A stretch of 58,589 nucleotides of DNA from Lachnoclostridium sp. UBA7097 (GCA_002499945.1 DKYP01000186.1:1-58589), one strand, 5' to 3'. Numbered from the stretch's first letter, positions 7,721 to 16,627 are shown. The notes: a model not told the origin generated them from the letters alone. Translations and numbers: made by a program.

Positions 7721-8539
7721 ATGATGAGGTCACTTTGGACTGCTGCTTCGGGAATGAAAGCCCAGCAGACCAGTCTTGATGTTATATCAAATAATCTTTC
7801 AAATATTAATACAACTGGTTATAAGAAAGAAACAACCGCATTCCAGTCACTTTTATACCAGACCATACAAGAAAGGACTAATGATACAAATGGTGTTGTC
7901 AAACCAGTTGGTGCAGAGGTAGGGCTTGGTGTAAAAGTTGCCGCAGTAACAACATCATATAATGGTGACGGAGAGCTTACTGCAAGTGACGGGGACTTTG
8001 ACTTTGGCATAAATGGTGATGGCTTCTTTATGGTTGATATGCCTGATGGTTCTACAGGATACACAAGGAATGGCCATTTTATCCTGGCTGTGGATACTAA
8101 TGGGATGACCCTTTCAACAGCAGATGGTTATGCAATTCTTGATACCAATGGCAACCGTATTACATTTGCTAATGACCTTGATACTACAAGGCTTTATTTT
8201 GACAATTATGGCAATATTTACTATAAAGGTGATGACAATAACCCCGTTCCTTTAAATATTACTATAGGAATGACACAATTTAACAATCCTTCAGGGCTTA
8301 CCAAACTTGGAGGAAGTTATTTAGGGGCTTCCCTTGCTTCAGGTGAACCAAGGGTTGAAGGGCTTGATGCAAACCTTAAAAGAAGTACAGTAAAACATGG
8401 CTACCTTGAACATTCAAGCGTACAGGCAGTGGACGAAATGGTTGACATGATTGTTACACAGCGTGCTTATGAAATGAATTCCAAAGCAATACAGGCTTCA
8501 GATGAAATGCTCCAGCAAGCTAATAATCTCAGGCAATAA
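7721..8539 (+). CDS. flhP: Flagellar rod/hook-basal body protein, FlgG-like (FlhP-type)
   Basis: Second FlgG paralogue, 272 residues. It has the N-terminal rod motif (LWTAASGMKAQQTSLDVISN then NLSNINTTGYKKE), a central INGDGFFMVDMPDGSTGYTRNGHF segment and a C-terminus VDEMVDMIVTQRAYEMNSKA. These flank a domain that builds the rod-hook junction. It begins with two ATG codons (7721 and 7724); an AGGGGAAGGG lies 13 bases upstream. It lies 34 bases after its paralogue, so the two are probably co-transcribed. FlhP by synteny with mbl-flhO-flhP. Confidence 0.86.
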   Translation: MMRSLWTAASGMKAQQTSLDVISNNLSNINTTGYKKETTAFQSLLYQTIQERTNDTNGVVKPVGAEVGLGVKVAAVTTSYNGDGELTASDGDFDFGINGDGFFMVDMPDGSTGYTRNGHFILAVDTNGMTLSTADGYAILDTNGNRITFANDLDTTRLYFDNYGNIYYKGDDNNPVPLNITIGMTQFNNPSGLTKLGGSYLGASLASGEPRVEGLDANLKRSTVKHGYLEHSSVQAVDEMVDMIVTQRAYEMNSKAIQASDEMLQQANNLRQ

Positions 8540-8572
8540 GTTGGAAAATACAAAGAAGGGTAAGGTGGTTTG

Positions 8573-8905
8573 ATGGCTTCTATTTTAGATACATCATCAA
8601 TATATGATACATATTATAATAATATAAATTCTTACACAGGTTCATCTTTACAGAGCAAGCTTGATAATATGGAAACAACAGAAGATGAAGAAAAGCTTAT
8701 GGAAGTATGTAAGGATTTTGAATCATACTTTGTCCAGAAGATAATTGAAGAGTCTAAAAAAACCCTTGAAAATGAAGATGAGAAGGGTGAATATATGCAG
8801 TATTTCAGTAGTATGCTTAATGAAACATATGCTGATGCTATTGTTGATGGCGGTGGTTTAGGTCTGGCACAGCAGCTGTATGATTCTATGAAGACCCAGT
8901 TATAA
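8573..8905 (+). CDS. FlgJ-like rod-binding protein
   Basis: 110 residues resembling the N-terminal rod-binding domain of FlgJ: KLMEVCKDFESYFVQKIIEESKKT followed by YMQYFSSMLNETYADAIVDGGGLGLAQQLYDSM. The muramidase half of proteobacterial FlgJ is absent, as is usual in Firmicutes, where the domain stands alone. The role inferred is capping or guiding rod assembly at the peptidoglycan. ATG 8573 is preceded by overlapping TTG 8570; both follow AAGGTGG. Third gene of the flagellar cluster, 33 bases after the FlhP-type gene. Confidence 0.8.
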   Translation: MASILDTSSIYDTYYNNINSYTGSSLQSKLDNMETTEDEEKLMEVCKDFESYFVQKIIEESKKTLENEDEKGEYMQYFSSMLNETYADAIVDGGGLGLAQQLYDSMKTQL

Positions 8906-8996
8906 TTACCAATATAAAATCCTATTTCTCTACAGCAGGAACAGGATATTAAGATGCAATATAATTTATGATGGCTTATAATAGCTGCATAATAGA

Positions 8997-9030
8997 CAGA
9001 GCCCCTGCTTTTTGCAGTGGCTTTGTTCTG
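8997..9030 (+). terminator. Probable terminator after the flagellar rod cluster
   Basis: CAGAGCCCCTGC at 8997-9008 pairs imperfectly (10 of 12) with GCAGTGGCTTTG at 9013-9024, followed by TTCTGTT. The T-tract is weak. Confidence 0.4.
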
Positions 9031-9042
9031 TTATAGAAGGGA

Positions 9043-11310
9043 ATGGTATTGTTAATGACAGAGGCCGAAGGGTATGTAGACCGTATTACTTTCCGTAATG
9101 AAGAAAATGGTTATACGGTATTATATCTGGCTGACCCTTCACAGGAAGAAGGGAAGGAAAAAGAAACATGCTGTGTAGGATTTTTCTCCTTTGTATCAGA
9201 AGGGGAATACCTTTTAGTCAGGGGAAACGAAGTAATACACAGGAATTATGGTCCTCAGATACAGGTAGAAAGTTATGAGGAAAAAACACCTGATGATGAA
9301 TTTGCAATAGAAAGATACTTAGGTTCAGGTGCTATAAAAGGAATAGGCCCGGCGCTTGCTGCAAGAATAGCAAGGAAGTTTGGTGCAGATACCTTTAATA
9401 TTATTGAGAAAGAACCTGAACGCCTTGCAGAGGTTAAAGGGATAAGCATGAAGATGGCAGCCAGCGTGGCAGAACAGTTCTCACAGAAAAGACAGATGCG
9501 CCATGCAATGATGTTTTTGCAGGATTATGGCATTAGCATGAACATGGCTGTTAAAATATATAAATATTATAAAGATGATGTTTATGAAGTTTTACATAAA
9601 AATCCTTACAGGCTCGCCGAAGATATACAGGGTATAGGTTTTAAACTTGCAGATACCATTGCGCAGAAGGCAGGATTCCACCATGATTCCAGGTACAGGG
9701 TGCAGGCGGGGATAATTTATGCCTTGCAGCAGTCAGGGGCACAGGGACATTGTTATTTGCCAGAAAATGAACTGGTAGATGCTGCCACAGAACTTTTAAT
9801 GGTGGACAGGGAAATTGTTGCACACGAAACAGACGCACTTGCACTGGATAAAGAAATTGTTATACAGGAAACAGGCGGCGAAAGAAGGCTCTACATAAGC
9901 AGGCTCTATTATACAGAGTTAAATTGTGCAAGGATGCTTCTGGATTTAAATATACATTTCCCGGCAGATATTAAAGAATTAGAGAAAAGGATAAACCTGG
10001 ACCAGCAGCAGGGCATTGTTCTTGATGATTTGCAGAAACAGGCAGTATGCCATGCAGCAATGGATGGTGTGCTTATAATAACAGGAGGCCCTGGTACAGG
10101 TAAAACAACAACTATAAATACAATTATAAATATTCTGGAAGAAGAGGGGCTTGAAGTGCTGCTTGCTGCACCTACAGGAAGGGCGGCTAAAAGGATGTCG
10201 GAAACCTCTGGAAGGGAAGCCCAGACAATACACAGGCTTTTGGAAATAAACGGAGGAATTGGTGATGATAAATCATCTGGCTTGCATTTTGAGAGAAATG
10301 AATTACAGCCACTTGAAGCAGATGCTATTATAGTAGATGAATTTTCAATGGTTGATATATATCTTTTACACGCACTTTTAAGGGCAATTGTTCCAGGAAC
10401 ACGCCTTATAATGGCAGGGGATGCAAACCAGCTTCCGTCAGTAGGCCCTGGCAATGTACTAAAAGATATGATACAGTCTGGTTTTTGTAATGTAGTAAAA
10501 CTAAACCATATATTCAGGCAGGCGGCAGAAAGCCAGATTGTAACTAATGCCCATAAAATTAATGCAGGAATACAGATAAAACTGGATAATAAAAATATGG
10601 ACTTCTTCCATCTGGAAAGGGATAACCCACAGGACGTTACCAATGTTGTAATACAGCTTATAATGAAAAACCTGCCTCCATATGTTAATGCCACACCATA
10701 TGATATACAAGTGCTTGCGCCCGTAAGAAAAGGCCTGCTTGGTGTGGAAAACCTGAATAAAGTTTTGCAGGATTATATGAATATGAAATCACCTGGCAAA
10801 AAAGAAAAGGTATTCCATGGGGTACTTTTCAGGGAAAATGACAAGGTAATGCAGATTAAGAATAACTACCAGATAAAATGGACTAAAATTAACAGATTTG
10901 GTGATATATATGATGATGGCACAGGTGTTTTTAATGGTGATACAGGTGTAATAAAAACCATATCTGAAATAGAAGAAACTGTTACTGTTGAGTTTGAGGA
11001 AGGAAAAACTGCAAAGTACAATTTCAGTGAAATGGATGAGTTAGAACTTGCATATGCTGTAACAATACACAAATCACAGGGCAGTGAATACCCGGCAGTT
11101 ATTATACCTGTACTTGGCGGTCCTAAGATACTTCTGAACAGAAACTTGCTTTATACAGCTGTTACAAGGGCCAGGAAATGTGTTACACTTGTAGGAAGCT
11201 CAGCAATTATATACCAGATGATAGAAAATGTAAACGAACAGAAACGCTATTCGGGGCTTTGCCAGCGTATAGTTGAAATGGAGGAAAGAGATTCTGGAGA
11301 ATATATTTAA
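9043..11310 (+). CDS. recD2: RecD2-type DNA helicase
   Basis: A superfamily 1B 5'-3' helicase of the RecD2/RecD-like family, found in bacteria outside RecBCD complexes and used in DNA repair. The 755-residue protein has an N-terminal OB-like region, helix-hairpin-helix repeats (GIGPALAARIARKFG, EVKGISMKMAASVA) and Walker A GGPGTGKTTT (about 348). Motifs VDEFSMVD, GDANQLPSVGPG and YAVTIHKSQGSEYPAV, and a C-terminal YTAVTRAR, complete the helicase. GAAGGG abuts the ATG at 9043, so translation may really start at in-frame TTG 9049 or ATG 9055. It overlaps comF by 38 bases. Confidence 0.93.
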   Translation: MVLLMTEAEGYVDRITFRNEENGYTVLYLADPSQEEGKEKETCCVGFFSFVSEGEYLLVRGNEVIHRNYGPQIQVESYEEKTPDDEFAIERYLGSGAIKGIGPALAARIARKFGADTFNIIEKEPERLAEVKGISMKMAASVAEQFSQKRQMRHAMMFLQDYGISMNMAVKIYKYYKDDVYEVLHKNPYRLAEDIQGIGFKLADTIAQKAGFHHDSRYRVQAGIIYALQQSGAQGHCYLPENELVDAATELLMVDREIVAHETDALALDKEIVIQETGGERRLYISRLYYTELNCARMLLDLNIHFPADIKELEKRINLDQQQGIVLDDLQKQAVCHAAMDGVLIITGGPGTGKTTTINTIINILEEEGLEVLLAAPTGRAAKRMSETSGREAQTIHRLLEINGGIGDDKSSGLHFERNELQPLEADAIIVDEFSMVDIYLLHALLRAIVPGTRLIMAGDANQLPSVGPGNVLKDMIQSGFCNVVKLNHIFRQAAESQIVTNAHKINAGIQIKLDNKNMDFFHLERDNPQDVTNVVIQLIMKNLPPYVNATPYDIQVLAPVRKGLLGVENLNKVLQDYMNMKSPGKKEKVFHGVLFRENDKVMQIKNNYQIKWTKINRFGDIYDDGTGVFNGDTGVIKTISEIEETVTVEFEEGKTAKYNFSEMDELELAYAVTIHKSQGSEYPAVIIPVLGGPKILLNRNLLYTAVTRARKCVTLVGSSAIIYQMIENVNEQKRYSGLCQRIVEMEERDSGEYI

Positions 11311-12022
11311 ATACCTTCCAGGGTTTATATACCCAGAAAGATGCCCAATATGCGGAAATGTCCTGCGTGCAGGGACAGAGGACAGCACATGCAATGGCTG
11401 CAAAGAAAAGGCAGAAATTGTAAAAAGCCCTTTCTGTATGAAATGTGGCAAGCCGTTAGCAGATAATGTGGAATTTTGTACAGACTGCATGAAAAAAGAA
11501 ACTTCATTTATTTGTGGCAGGGCAGTATTTGTGTATAATAAATACATGAAGAAGTCCATACAGGAGTTTAAATACCATGGCAGGGTGGAATATGCAAAGT
11601 TCTATGCCAGGAAAATGTTTGAAGTTTATGGGGACTGGATAAAAAGTATATCGCCAGACGCGCTTATACCTGTACCTGTACATATAAACAGAAGATTAAA
11701 AAGGGGATATAACCAGTCAGGAATTATAGCAGACATACTAGGAAAACTAACAGGAATACAAGTTATACATGACCTGCTGGTACGAAACAAAGATACAGTT
11801 CCCCAGAAAGAGCTGTCAGACAGTGAAAGAAGGGATAATTTACATAATGCATTTGATATAGTAAGGGAAAGCTGGGAGTTGTATCAGGATGTTAAGTGTG
11901 TTATAATAATAGATGATATATATACAACTGGCAGTACAATTGAGGAATGTTCTTATACCCTGGGATATGTGCACATAGAAAATATCTATTTTTTATGTAC
12001 TTGTATAGGAAAAGGATATTAA
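11273..12022 (+). CDS. comFC: ComF family phosphoribosyltransferase-like protein
   Basis: A 249-residue protein with a cysteine-rich N-terminus (CPICGNVL, CNGC, CMKCGKPL, CTDCMKK) that probably binds zinc. A PRPP-binding motif VIIIDDIYTTGSTIEECS lies near the C-terminus, with the PVPVHINRRLKRGYNQ block before it. ComFC proteins take part in DNA uptake during natural transformation, though homologues also occur in non-competent bacteria. The start is uncertain: TTG 11273 lies inside the recD2 end with no clear ribosome site, and a GGAGG at 11280 would favour a later non-ATG start. comF beside a YvyF-like gene follows the Bacillus order. Confidence 0.85.
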   Translation: MKWRKEILENIFKYLPGFIYPERCPICGNVLRAGTEDSTCNGCKEKAEIVKSPFCMKCGKPLADNVEFCTDCMKKETSFICGRAVFVYNKYMKKSIQEFKYHGRVEYAKFYARKMFEVYGDWIKSISPDALIPVPVHINRRLKRGYNQSGIIADILGKLTGIQVIHDLLVRNKDTVPQKELSDSERRDNLHNAFDIVRESWELYQDVKCVIIIDDIYTTGSTIEECSYTLGYVHIENIYFLCTCIGKGY

Positions 12023-12040
12023 CGAAGGGAGGTATTTGGT

Positions 12041-12436
12041 ATGGACGTCAGAAATTGTAAAAGATGTGGAAACTTATTTGACTATACAGGCAAATCACTT
12101 TGTCCTGCCTGCGAGAAAGAGATGGAGGAGAAATTTCTGGAGGTTAGAAAGTATATATATGATAATCCGGGTGCAGGCATGCCAGAGGTTGCAGAAGAAA
12201 CTGATGTTCCGATGCAGCAGATAAAAAGATGGGTACGGGAGGAAAGACTAAGCTTTACTAAAGATTCTGGTGTTTCAATTGAATGTGAGAAGTGTGGAAG
12301 GCCAATACTTACAGGCCGCTTTTGTCCAAATTGTAAACAGAGCATGGCAAATTCATTGAATAATCTGTATGTTACAACAGCACCACAAAAGGATAAAAAG
12401 GCAACTAGTGCAAAGATGAGATTTCTGGGCAATTAA
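12041..12436 (+). CDS. YvyF-like flagellar operon protein
   Basis: 131 residues with two zinc-knuckle pairs, CKRCGNLF...CPACEKE near the N-terminus and CEKCGRPILTGRFCPNCK near residue 90. Between them is a helix-turn-helix-like segment (AGMPEVAEETDVPMQQIKRW). This is the architecture of the family encoded between comFC and flgM in Bacillus (YvyF, annotated as flagellar operon protein). Its function is not established; a regulator or export-chaperone role is inferred from context. GGGAGG precedes the ATG. flgM, flgN and flgK do not follow here. Confidence 0.78.
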   Translation: MDVRNCKRCGNLFDYTGKSLCPACEKEMEEKFLEVRKYIYDNPGAGMPEVAEETDVPMQQIKRWVREERLSFTKDSGVSIECEKCGRPILTGRFCPNCKQSMANSLNNLYVTTAPQKDKKATSAKMRFLGN

Positions 12437-12462
12437 TGTCTGAATTTAAAGGAGGGAGCTCT

Positions 12463-12912
12463 TTGACAGATATGGAGGTAGATGAGATTTTCGATTGTGC
12501 TTTCGTATCGGTATCTAAAAAAATAGCTTCATTAAATCTTAAAAGAGAGCCAAACGGGGATTTAAGAAGAGATAATAGTTATACCGGTTCTGTATATACA
12601 AAGGGAAAGTTTAATTCCCTGGTAGTTTGTGAAATTTCATCTGATGTTTATGAACATATCATTTACGTTATGAATGGTGGGACGCCAGCCTCTGATGATG
12701 AGAAACTTCTCTATATTAATGAATATATAAACATTGTATGTGGTTGTGCTTTGTCAAATATAAGCAATAAAATAGGGGGTGCATCAAGGCTGACGGTTCC
12801 GGTATTCCTGAAGAAAGGTGAGACAATCGGGGAAGAAGATAGAAAATCTAAAAATTTGGTTCTATATTATGAAACTGACATAGGTGTAATCCGTGTTTCG
12901 GTTTACTATTAA
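12463..12912 (+). CDS. CheX-like chemotaxis phosphatase
   Basis: A 149-residue single-domain protein resembling the CheC/CheX/FliY fold. The acid-amide phosphatase motif E-x-x-N appears as NEYIN (Glu about 87, Asn about 90), followed by the CALSNIS helix. An ATG at 12436 overlaps the previous stop. The AAAGGAGGG at 12448-12456 instead points to the in-frame TTG at 12463, which is preferred. It is followed 29 bases later by a CheY-like receiver, the natural substrate of such a phosphatase. The family call is by motif and fold pattern and is moderate. Confidence 0.7.
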   Translation: MTDMEVDEIFDCAFVSVSKKIASLNLKREPNGDLRRDNSYTGSVYTKGKFNSLVVCEISSDVYEHIIYVMNGGTPASDDEKLLYINEYINIVCGCALSNISNKIGGASRLTVPVFLKKGETIGEEDRKSKNLVLYYETDIGVIRVSVYY

Positions 12913-12941
12913 TGATGTGCATAATTAAAGGAGGATGACAA

Positions 12942-13343
12942 ATGGATAAAACAACTATTTTAGTAGTAGATGATTCGCCATTTGCTTCTAAACAGATTAA
13001 AGATATTGTTGAAGAAAATGGGTATGAAGTTATTGGTTATGCGAAAAACGGGGAAGAAGGCATAAAGATGTATGAAGAACTCCATCCTGACATGGTAGTT
13101 CTTGATATAATTATGCCAGGTATTGATGGCCTGGAGACAGCACAGATATTAAAGGAAAAAGACCCTGATGTTACAATCCTTATGCTGAGTTCATTGTGCG
13201 ATTCAGGTACACTTGAAGAGGTACGTGCTATAGGAGTTAAGTACCTTATACCTAAGCCTTGGGAAGATGATGTACTTCTTGCAACCCTTGAACTGTTAAG
13301 AAAGCACAGGGAAGAACATCTTGCAGCAAAAAAAGCTGACTAA
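12942..13343 (+). CDS. CheY-like response regulator (single receiver domain)
   Basis: 133 residues forming a stand-alone receiver: acidic pair D10/D11 in VVDDSPF, phospho-acceptor D55 in MVVLDIIMPG, the Ser in MLSS (about 83) and K105 in LIPKPW. There is no output domain. The preceding CheX-like gene suggests a phosphorylation/dephosphorylation pair acting on the flagellar switch or on another partner. No histidine kinase lies nearby, so the phosphodonor is unknown. GGAGG precedes the ATG and a terminator follows. Confidence 0.88.
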   Translation: MDKTTILVVDDSPFASKQIKDIVEENGYEVIGYAKNGEEGIKMYEELHPDMVVLDIIMPGIDGLETAQILKEKDPDVTILMLSSLCDSGTLEEVRAIGVKYLIPKPWEDDVLLATLELLRKHREEHLAAKKAD

Positions 13344-13363
13344 CAGAAAGAAGAGGCTGTATT

Positions 13364-13407
13364 GGAAATATCCTGTAAAGGGGTATTTCCATATGGTTTC
13401 TTTTTTT
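13364..13407 (+). terminator. Terminator of the recD2-cheY transcription unit
   Basis: GGAAATA at 13364-13370 pairs with TATTTCC at 13384-13390, and a run of seven T follows a few bases later at 13401-13407. It lies 20 bases after the CheY-like gene. Confidence 0.65.
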
Positions 13408-13411
13408 GTAC

Positions 13412-13450
13412 ACAAAAATAAAAAGCTGCCACTTTTTACTGTGACAGCCT
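13412..13450 (-). terminator. Terminator after rplQ
   Basis: On the minus strand GCTGTCAC (13448-13441) pairs with GTGGCAGC (13432-13425), followed by TTTTTATTTTTG. It ends the leftward ribosomal/rpoA operon, back to back with the terminator of the rightward genes. Confidence 0.75.
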
Positions 13451-13474
13451 GTCTTCACAAATTATCCCAATTAA

Positions 13475-14017
13475 TTAAACCAATTCAATAAGCACTTCCA
13501 TTGCAGCGTCGCCCCTGCGTGGCCCTATTTTAACAATACGTGTATAACCGCCATTGCCATTACGCTCAGCGTATTTTGGCCCTATCTCGTCTAAGACTTT
13601 AGCAGCAACATCTACAGTTTTTGTGTTTTTCTTGCGGCCTTTAACTTCCTTTGGCACTTCTGTTACCTTGTAAAGTGTCTTATTCATCTGTTTTCTTGCA
13701 TGAAGCCTTGAAGGCTGGTCTTTCTTAATCTCCTTCTGCACTTCATCATATACAGTAACTTTCTTGCCATCTACTACTTCTTTAACCCTCTTGCCATCTT
13801 TATCTTTACGGGGAACTTTAGCAGTTACCGTAACTGTATCATAGTTATTACATTCTTTGATACCTAAAGCAATGATTTTCTCTGCAATCTTGCGGATTTC
13901 TTTTGCTTTCGCTTCTGTTGTAATAATCCTTCCATGATACAACAGATTAGTCACTTGGTTGCGGAGCAATGCTTTTCTCTGGCTGGAAGTTCTTCCAAGT
14001 TTTCTATAGCCTGCCAT
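13475..14017 (-). CDS. rplQ: 50S ribosomal protein L17
   Basis: bL17 of the large subunit. The 180-residue protein begins MAGYRKLGRTSSQRKALLRN and ends with the typical GGYTRIVKIGPRRGDAAMEVLIELV. Canonical L17 is about 120 residues. The extra 55-60 residues form a Lys/Glu-rich internal insertion (roughly 57-115, starting PRKDKDGKRVKEVVDGKK). Such insertions are, from memory, common in Lachnospiraceae. Last gene of the rpsM-rpsK-rpsD-rpoA-rplQ operon, 11 bases after rpoA. Confidence 0.96.
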   Translation of the reverse strand: MAGYRKLGRTSSQRKALLRNQVTNLLYHGRIITTEAKAKEIRKIAEKIIALGIKECNNYDTVTVTAKVPRKDKDGKRVKEVVDGKKVTVYDEVQKEIKKDQPSRLHARKQMNKTLYKVTEVPKEVKGRKKNTKTVDVAAKVLDEIGPKYAERNGNGGYTRIVKIGPRRGDAAMEVLIELV

Positions 14018-14028
14018 TTGTTTACCTC

Positions 14029-14991
14029 CTAATTATCGTCACCTAAGTTAAGTGAAAGCCCTAATTCCTTCAACTTAGCTAATACTTCTTCCAAAGACTT
14101 ACGTCCAAGATTTCTTACCTTCATCATATCTTCTGATGTACGGTTGCAAAGTTCCTCAACAGTATTGATGCCTGCCCTCTTAAGACAGTTATATGAACGC
14201 ACTGAAAGTTCAAGTTCATCAATATTCATTTCAAGGACTTTGTCCTTATCATTTTCCTCTTTTTCCGCCATAACAGGAATACTTGAGGTTTTATCAGAAA
14301 GATTAATAAAGGATTTCAAATGGTCACTCAGAACCTTTGCAGCAAGGCTCACTGCATCACTTGGCTCAATAGTGCCATTTGTATATACATCTAATGTCAG
14401 CTTATCATAATCAGTAATCTGCCCAACACGGGTATTCTCAATCTTGATGTTCACTCTCTCTACCGGCGTAAAGATAGAATCAATTGCAATAACATTAAGT
14501 GGCAAATCTTCCCTCTTATTCTTCTCTGAACTGATATAACCACGGTTATTTACAATTGTCATCTCGATATAAAGCTTGCAATCAGGCCCGCCGCTTAATG
14601 TAGCGATAACCTGGCCAGGGTTCATTATTTCAATATCAGAATCTACCTGTATATCTGCTGCTGTAACTACCCCCTCGCCGGATGCCTCTACATAAGCAGT
14701 CTTAACCTCATCAAACTCACTATTATTTTTAATAGCAAGGCTTTTAATATTCATTATAATCTCTGTCACATCTTCCTTGACACCAGGAATTGCAGCAAAT
14801 TCATGAACCACACCATCAATCTTAATATGACTGACAGCTGTACCCGGTAATGATGAAAGCATAATTCTTCTAAGAGAATTACCCAAAGTCGTACCATATC
14901 CTCTCTCAAGAGGTTCTACAATAAAACGTCCATATCTCTTATCTTCTGAAATCTCAGCAATCTCAATATTTGGTTCTTTAAAATCAAGCAC
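14029..14991 (-). CDS. rpoA: DNA-directed RNA polymerase subunit alpha
   Basis: 320 residues. The N-terminal assembly domain (about 1-230) contains VEPLERGYGTTLGNSLRRIM, the dimerisation signature. The C-terminal domain (about 245-315) carries the IDELELSVRSYNCLKRAGIN and VRNLGRKSLEEVLAKL helices that bind UP-elements and activators. An acidic linker (EKEENDKDK) separates them. It lies between rpsD and rplQ, the usual alpha-operon position. Length and both domains are complete. Confidence 0.98.
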   Translation of the reverse strand: MLDFKEPNIEIAEISEDKRYGRFIVEPLERGYGTTLGNSLRRIMLSSLPGTAVSHIKIDGVVHEFAAIPGVKEDVTEIIMNIKSLAIKNNSEFDEVKTAYVEASGEGVVTAADIQVDSDIEIMNPGQVIATLSGGPDCKLYIEMTIVNNRGYISSEKNKREDLPLNVIAIDSIFTPVERVNIKIENTRVGQITDYDKLTLDVYTNGTIEPSDAVSLAAKVLSDHLKSFINLSDKTSSIPVMAEKEENDKDKVLEMNIDELELSVRSYNCLKRAGINTVEELCNRTSEDMMKVRNLGRKSLEEVLAKLKELGLSLNLGDDN

Positions 14992-15040
14992 TCCAAGTAC
15001 CTCCTTTTGGGTGTTATGCTTACATACTCACAGATTAATA

Positions 15041-15634
15041 TTACTTAGAATATAACTCGACGATAAGCACTTCATTAACAGGAACATCTATCTGCTCTCT
15101 TGTCGGAACTTCTTTAACAACACCGGAAAGGTTTTCATGGTCAGCTTCAAGCCATTCCGGAACCAGCCTTCCATCTGTTACTTCAAGAATATCTTTATAT
15201 CTCTGTTTGCCCTTATGCTTTTCCTTAATTTCAATAACATCACCTGGTTTTACCTGGTATGAAGGGATAGTTACGCACTTGCCATTAACAAGTACATGCT
15301 TATGCCCTACAACCTGCCTTGCTTCTTTCCTTGTACGTCCATAACCCAGCCTGTAAACTACATTGTCAAGCCTGAGTTCAAGAAGAATCATAAGGTTCTC
15401 ACCAGTTGTACCATATTTTAACTTCTGCGCTTTAGAAAAATTATTTCTGAAAGGCTTTTCAAGTACACCATATATAAATTTAGCTTTCTGCTTCTCTTTT
15501 AACTGAAGTCCATACTCACTCTGTTTCCTGCCAGCCCTGGCATTTCTGTTTGACTTCTTATCTATTCCCATAAATATAGGGTCTATTCCAAGACTTCTGC
15601 ACCTTTTGAGCACTGGCGTCATATCTCTTGCCAT
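15041..15634 (-). CDS. rpsD: 30S ribosomal protein S4
   Basis: uS4, a primary 16S rRNA-binding protein and, in many bacteria, a translational repressor of the alpha operon. The frame is open further upstream, but ATG 15634 (MARDMTPVLKRCRSLGID) has an AGGAGG site and gives the expected 197 residues. The S4 RNA-binding domain (LDNVVYRLGYGRTRKEARQ) is intact. The N-terminal zinc cysteines of some S4 proteins are absent. In Bacillus rpsD stands alone; here it is inside the alpha operon, as in most Clostridia. Confidence 0.96.
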   Translation of the reverse strand: MARDMTPVLKRCRSLGIDPIFMGIDKKSNRNARAGRKQSEYGLQLKEKQKAKFIYGVLEKPFRNNFSKAQKLKYGTTGENLMILLELRLDNVVYRLGYGRTRKEARQVVGHKHVLVNGKCVTIPSYQVKPGDVIEIKEKHKGKQRYKDILEVTDGRLVPEWLEADHENLSGVVKEVPTREQIDVPVNEVLIVELYSK

Positions 15635-15699
15635 GTCTATTCCTCCTATTAATATCCAATCAACTATTATAAAACCTGTCTTATAAATTATTGCTATAA

Positions 15700-16095
15700 T
15701 TATACACGGCGGCGCTTTGGCGGCCTGCATCCGTTATGTGGTACAGGAGTTACGTCCCTTATGCTTGTAACATCAATTCCACATGCCTGTAATGCACGTA
15801 TTGCTGCTTCACGGCCCGAACCTGGCCCCTTAACCATAACATCTACAGAAGACAGTCCATGAGGCAGTGCTGCCTTAGCTGCTGTTTCTGCTGCCATCTG
15901 TGCTGCATATGGTGTTGACTTCTTAGAACCCCTGAAGCCTAACCCGCCTGCACTTGCCCAGGAAATTGCATTTCCTTCAGCATCTGTAAGCGTAACGATT
16001 GTATTATTAAAGGAAGACTGGATGTGTGCCTGTCCATGTCCGACGTTCTTTCTGACACGCTTCTTGCTTACCTTTTTTGTTACCTGTTTAGCCAT
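15700..16095 (-). CDS. rpsK: 30S ribosomal protein S11
   Basis: uS11, a platform protein of the 30S subunit. 131 residues from ATG 16095 (MAKQVTKKVSKKRVRKNVGH), chosen over the in-frame TTG at 16101 because GGAGGG lies 7 bases upstream of the ATG. The core GQAHIQSSFNNTIVTLTDAE and C-terminal RDVTPVPHNGCRPPKRRRV are standard. Second gene of the alpha operon, 42 bases after rpsM. Confidence 0.97.
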   Translation of the reverse strand: MAKQVTKKVSKKRVRKNVGHGQAHIQSSFNNTIVTLTDAEGNAISWASAGGLGFRGSKKSTPYAAQMAAETAAKAALPHGLSSVDVMVKGPGSGREAAIRALQACGIDVTSIRDVTPVPHNGCRPPKRRRV

Positions 16096-16137
16096 TGTCA
16101 AACCCTCCTAATTAGATTTGTACATAATATATCTTAA

Positions 16138-16506
16138 TTATTTCTTCTTATTTGCGACAGTACGCTTTGGACCTTTACGGGTTCTTGCATTAGTCTTTGT
16201 CTTCTGTCCATGTACCGGAAGACCCTTCCTGTGGCGGATACCCCTGTAGCATCCGATTTCCTGTAGCCTCTTGATATTTAATGCAATCTCCCTGCGCAAA
16301 TCACCTTCAACTGTCTGTGTGGCATCAATGACGTCACGGATACGTGAAACTTCCTCATCAGTAAGGTCTTTCACACGTGTGTCAGGATTGACTTTAGCCT
16401 CTGCTAAAATACGGTTGGAACTAGCCCTGCCAATACCATAAATATAGGTAAGCCCGATTTCAACACGCTTTTCTCTTGGTAAATCTACACCACTAATACG
16501 TGCCAT
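16138..16506 (-). CDS. rpsM: 30S ribosomal protein S13
   Basis: uS13, which contacts the 50S subunit and P-site tRNA. The 122-residue protein has MARISGVDLPREKRVEIGLT at the start, the GIGRASSNRIL helix-hairpin-helix and the RHRKGLPVHGQKTKTNARTR tail. It opens the alpha operon. An unusually long 343-base gap separates it from rpmJ upstream. Confidence 0.97.
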   Translation of the reverse strand: MARISGVDLPREKRVEIGLTYIYGIGRASSNRILAEAKVNPDTRVKDLTDEEVSRIRDVIDATQTVEGDLRREIALNIKRLQEIGCYRGIRHRKGLPVHGQKTKTNARTRKGPKRTVANKKK

Positions 16507-16627
16507 GTATACTTTACACCTCCGTTATTTTCAATAAGTTAATAAATTAAGTTAATAAATTAATAAATGATTACAGTGTACTAGACACTGCCAGCCGCTT
16601 TAAATTGTAGTCTTACAGCATAGACTT

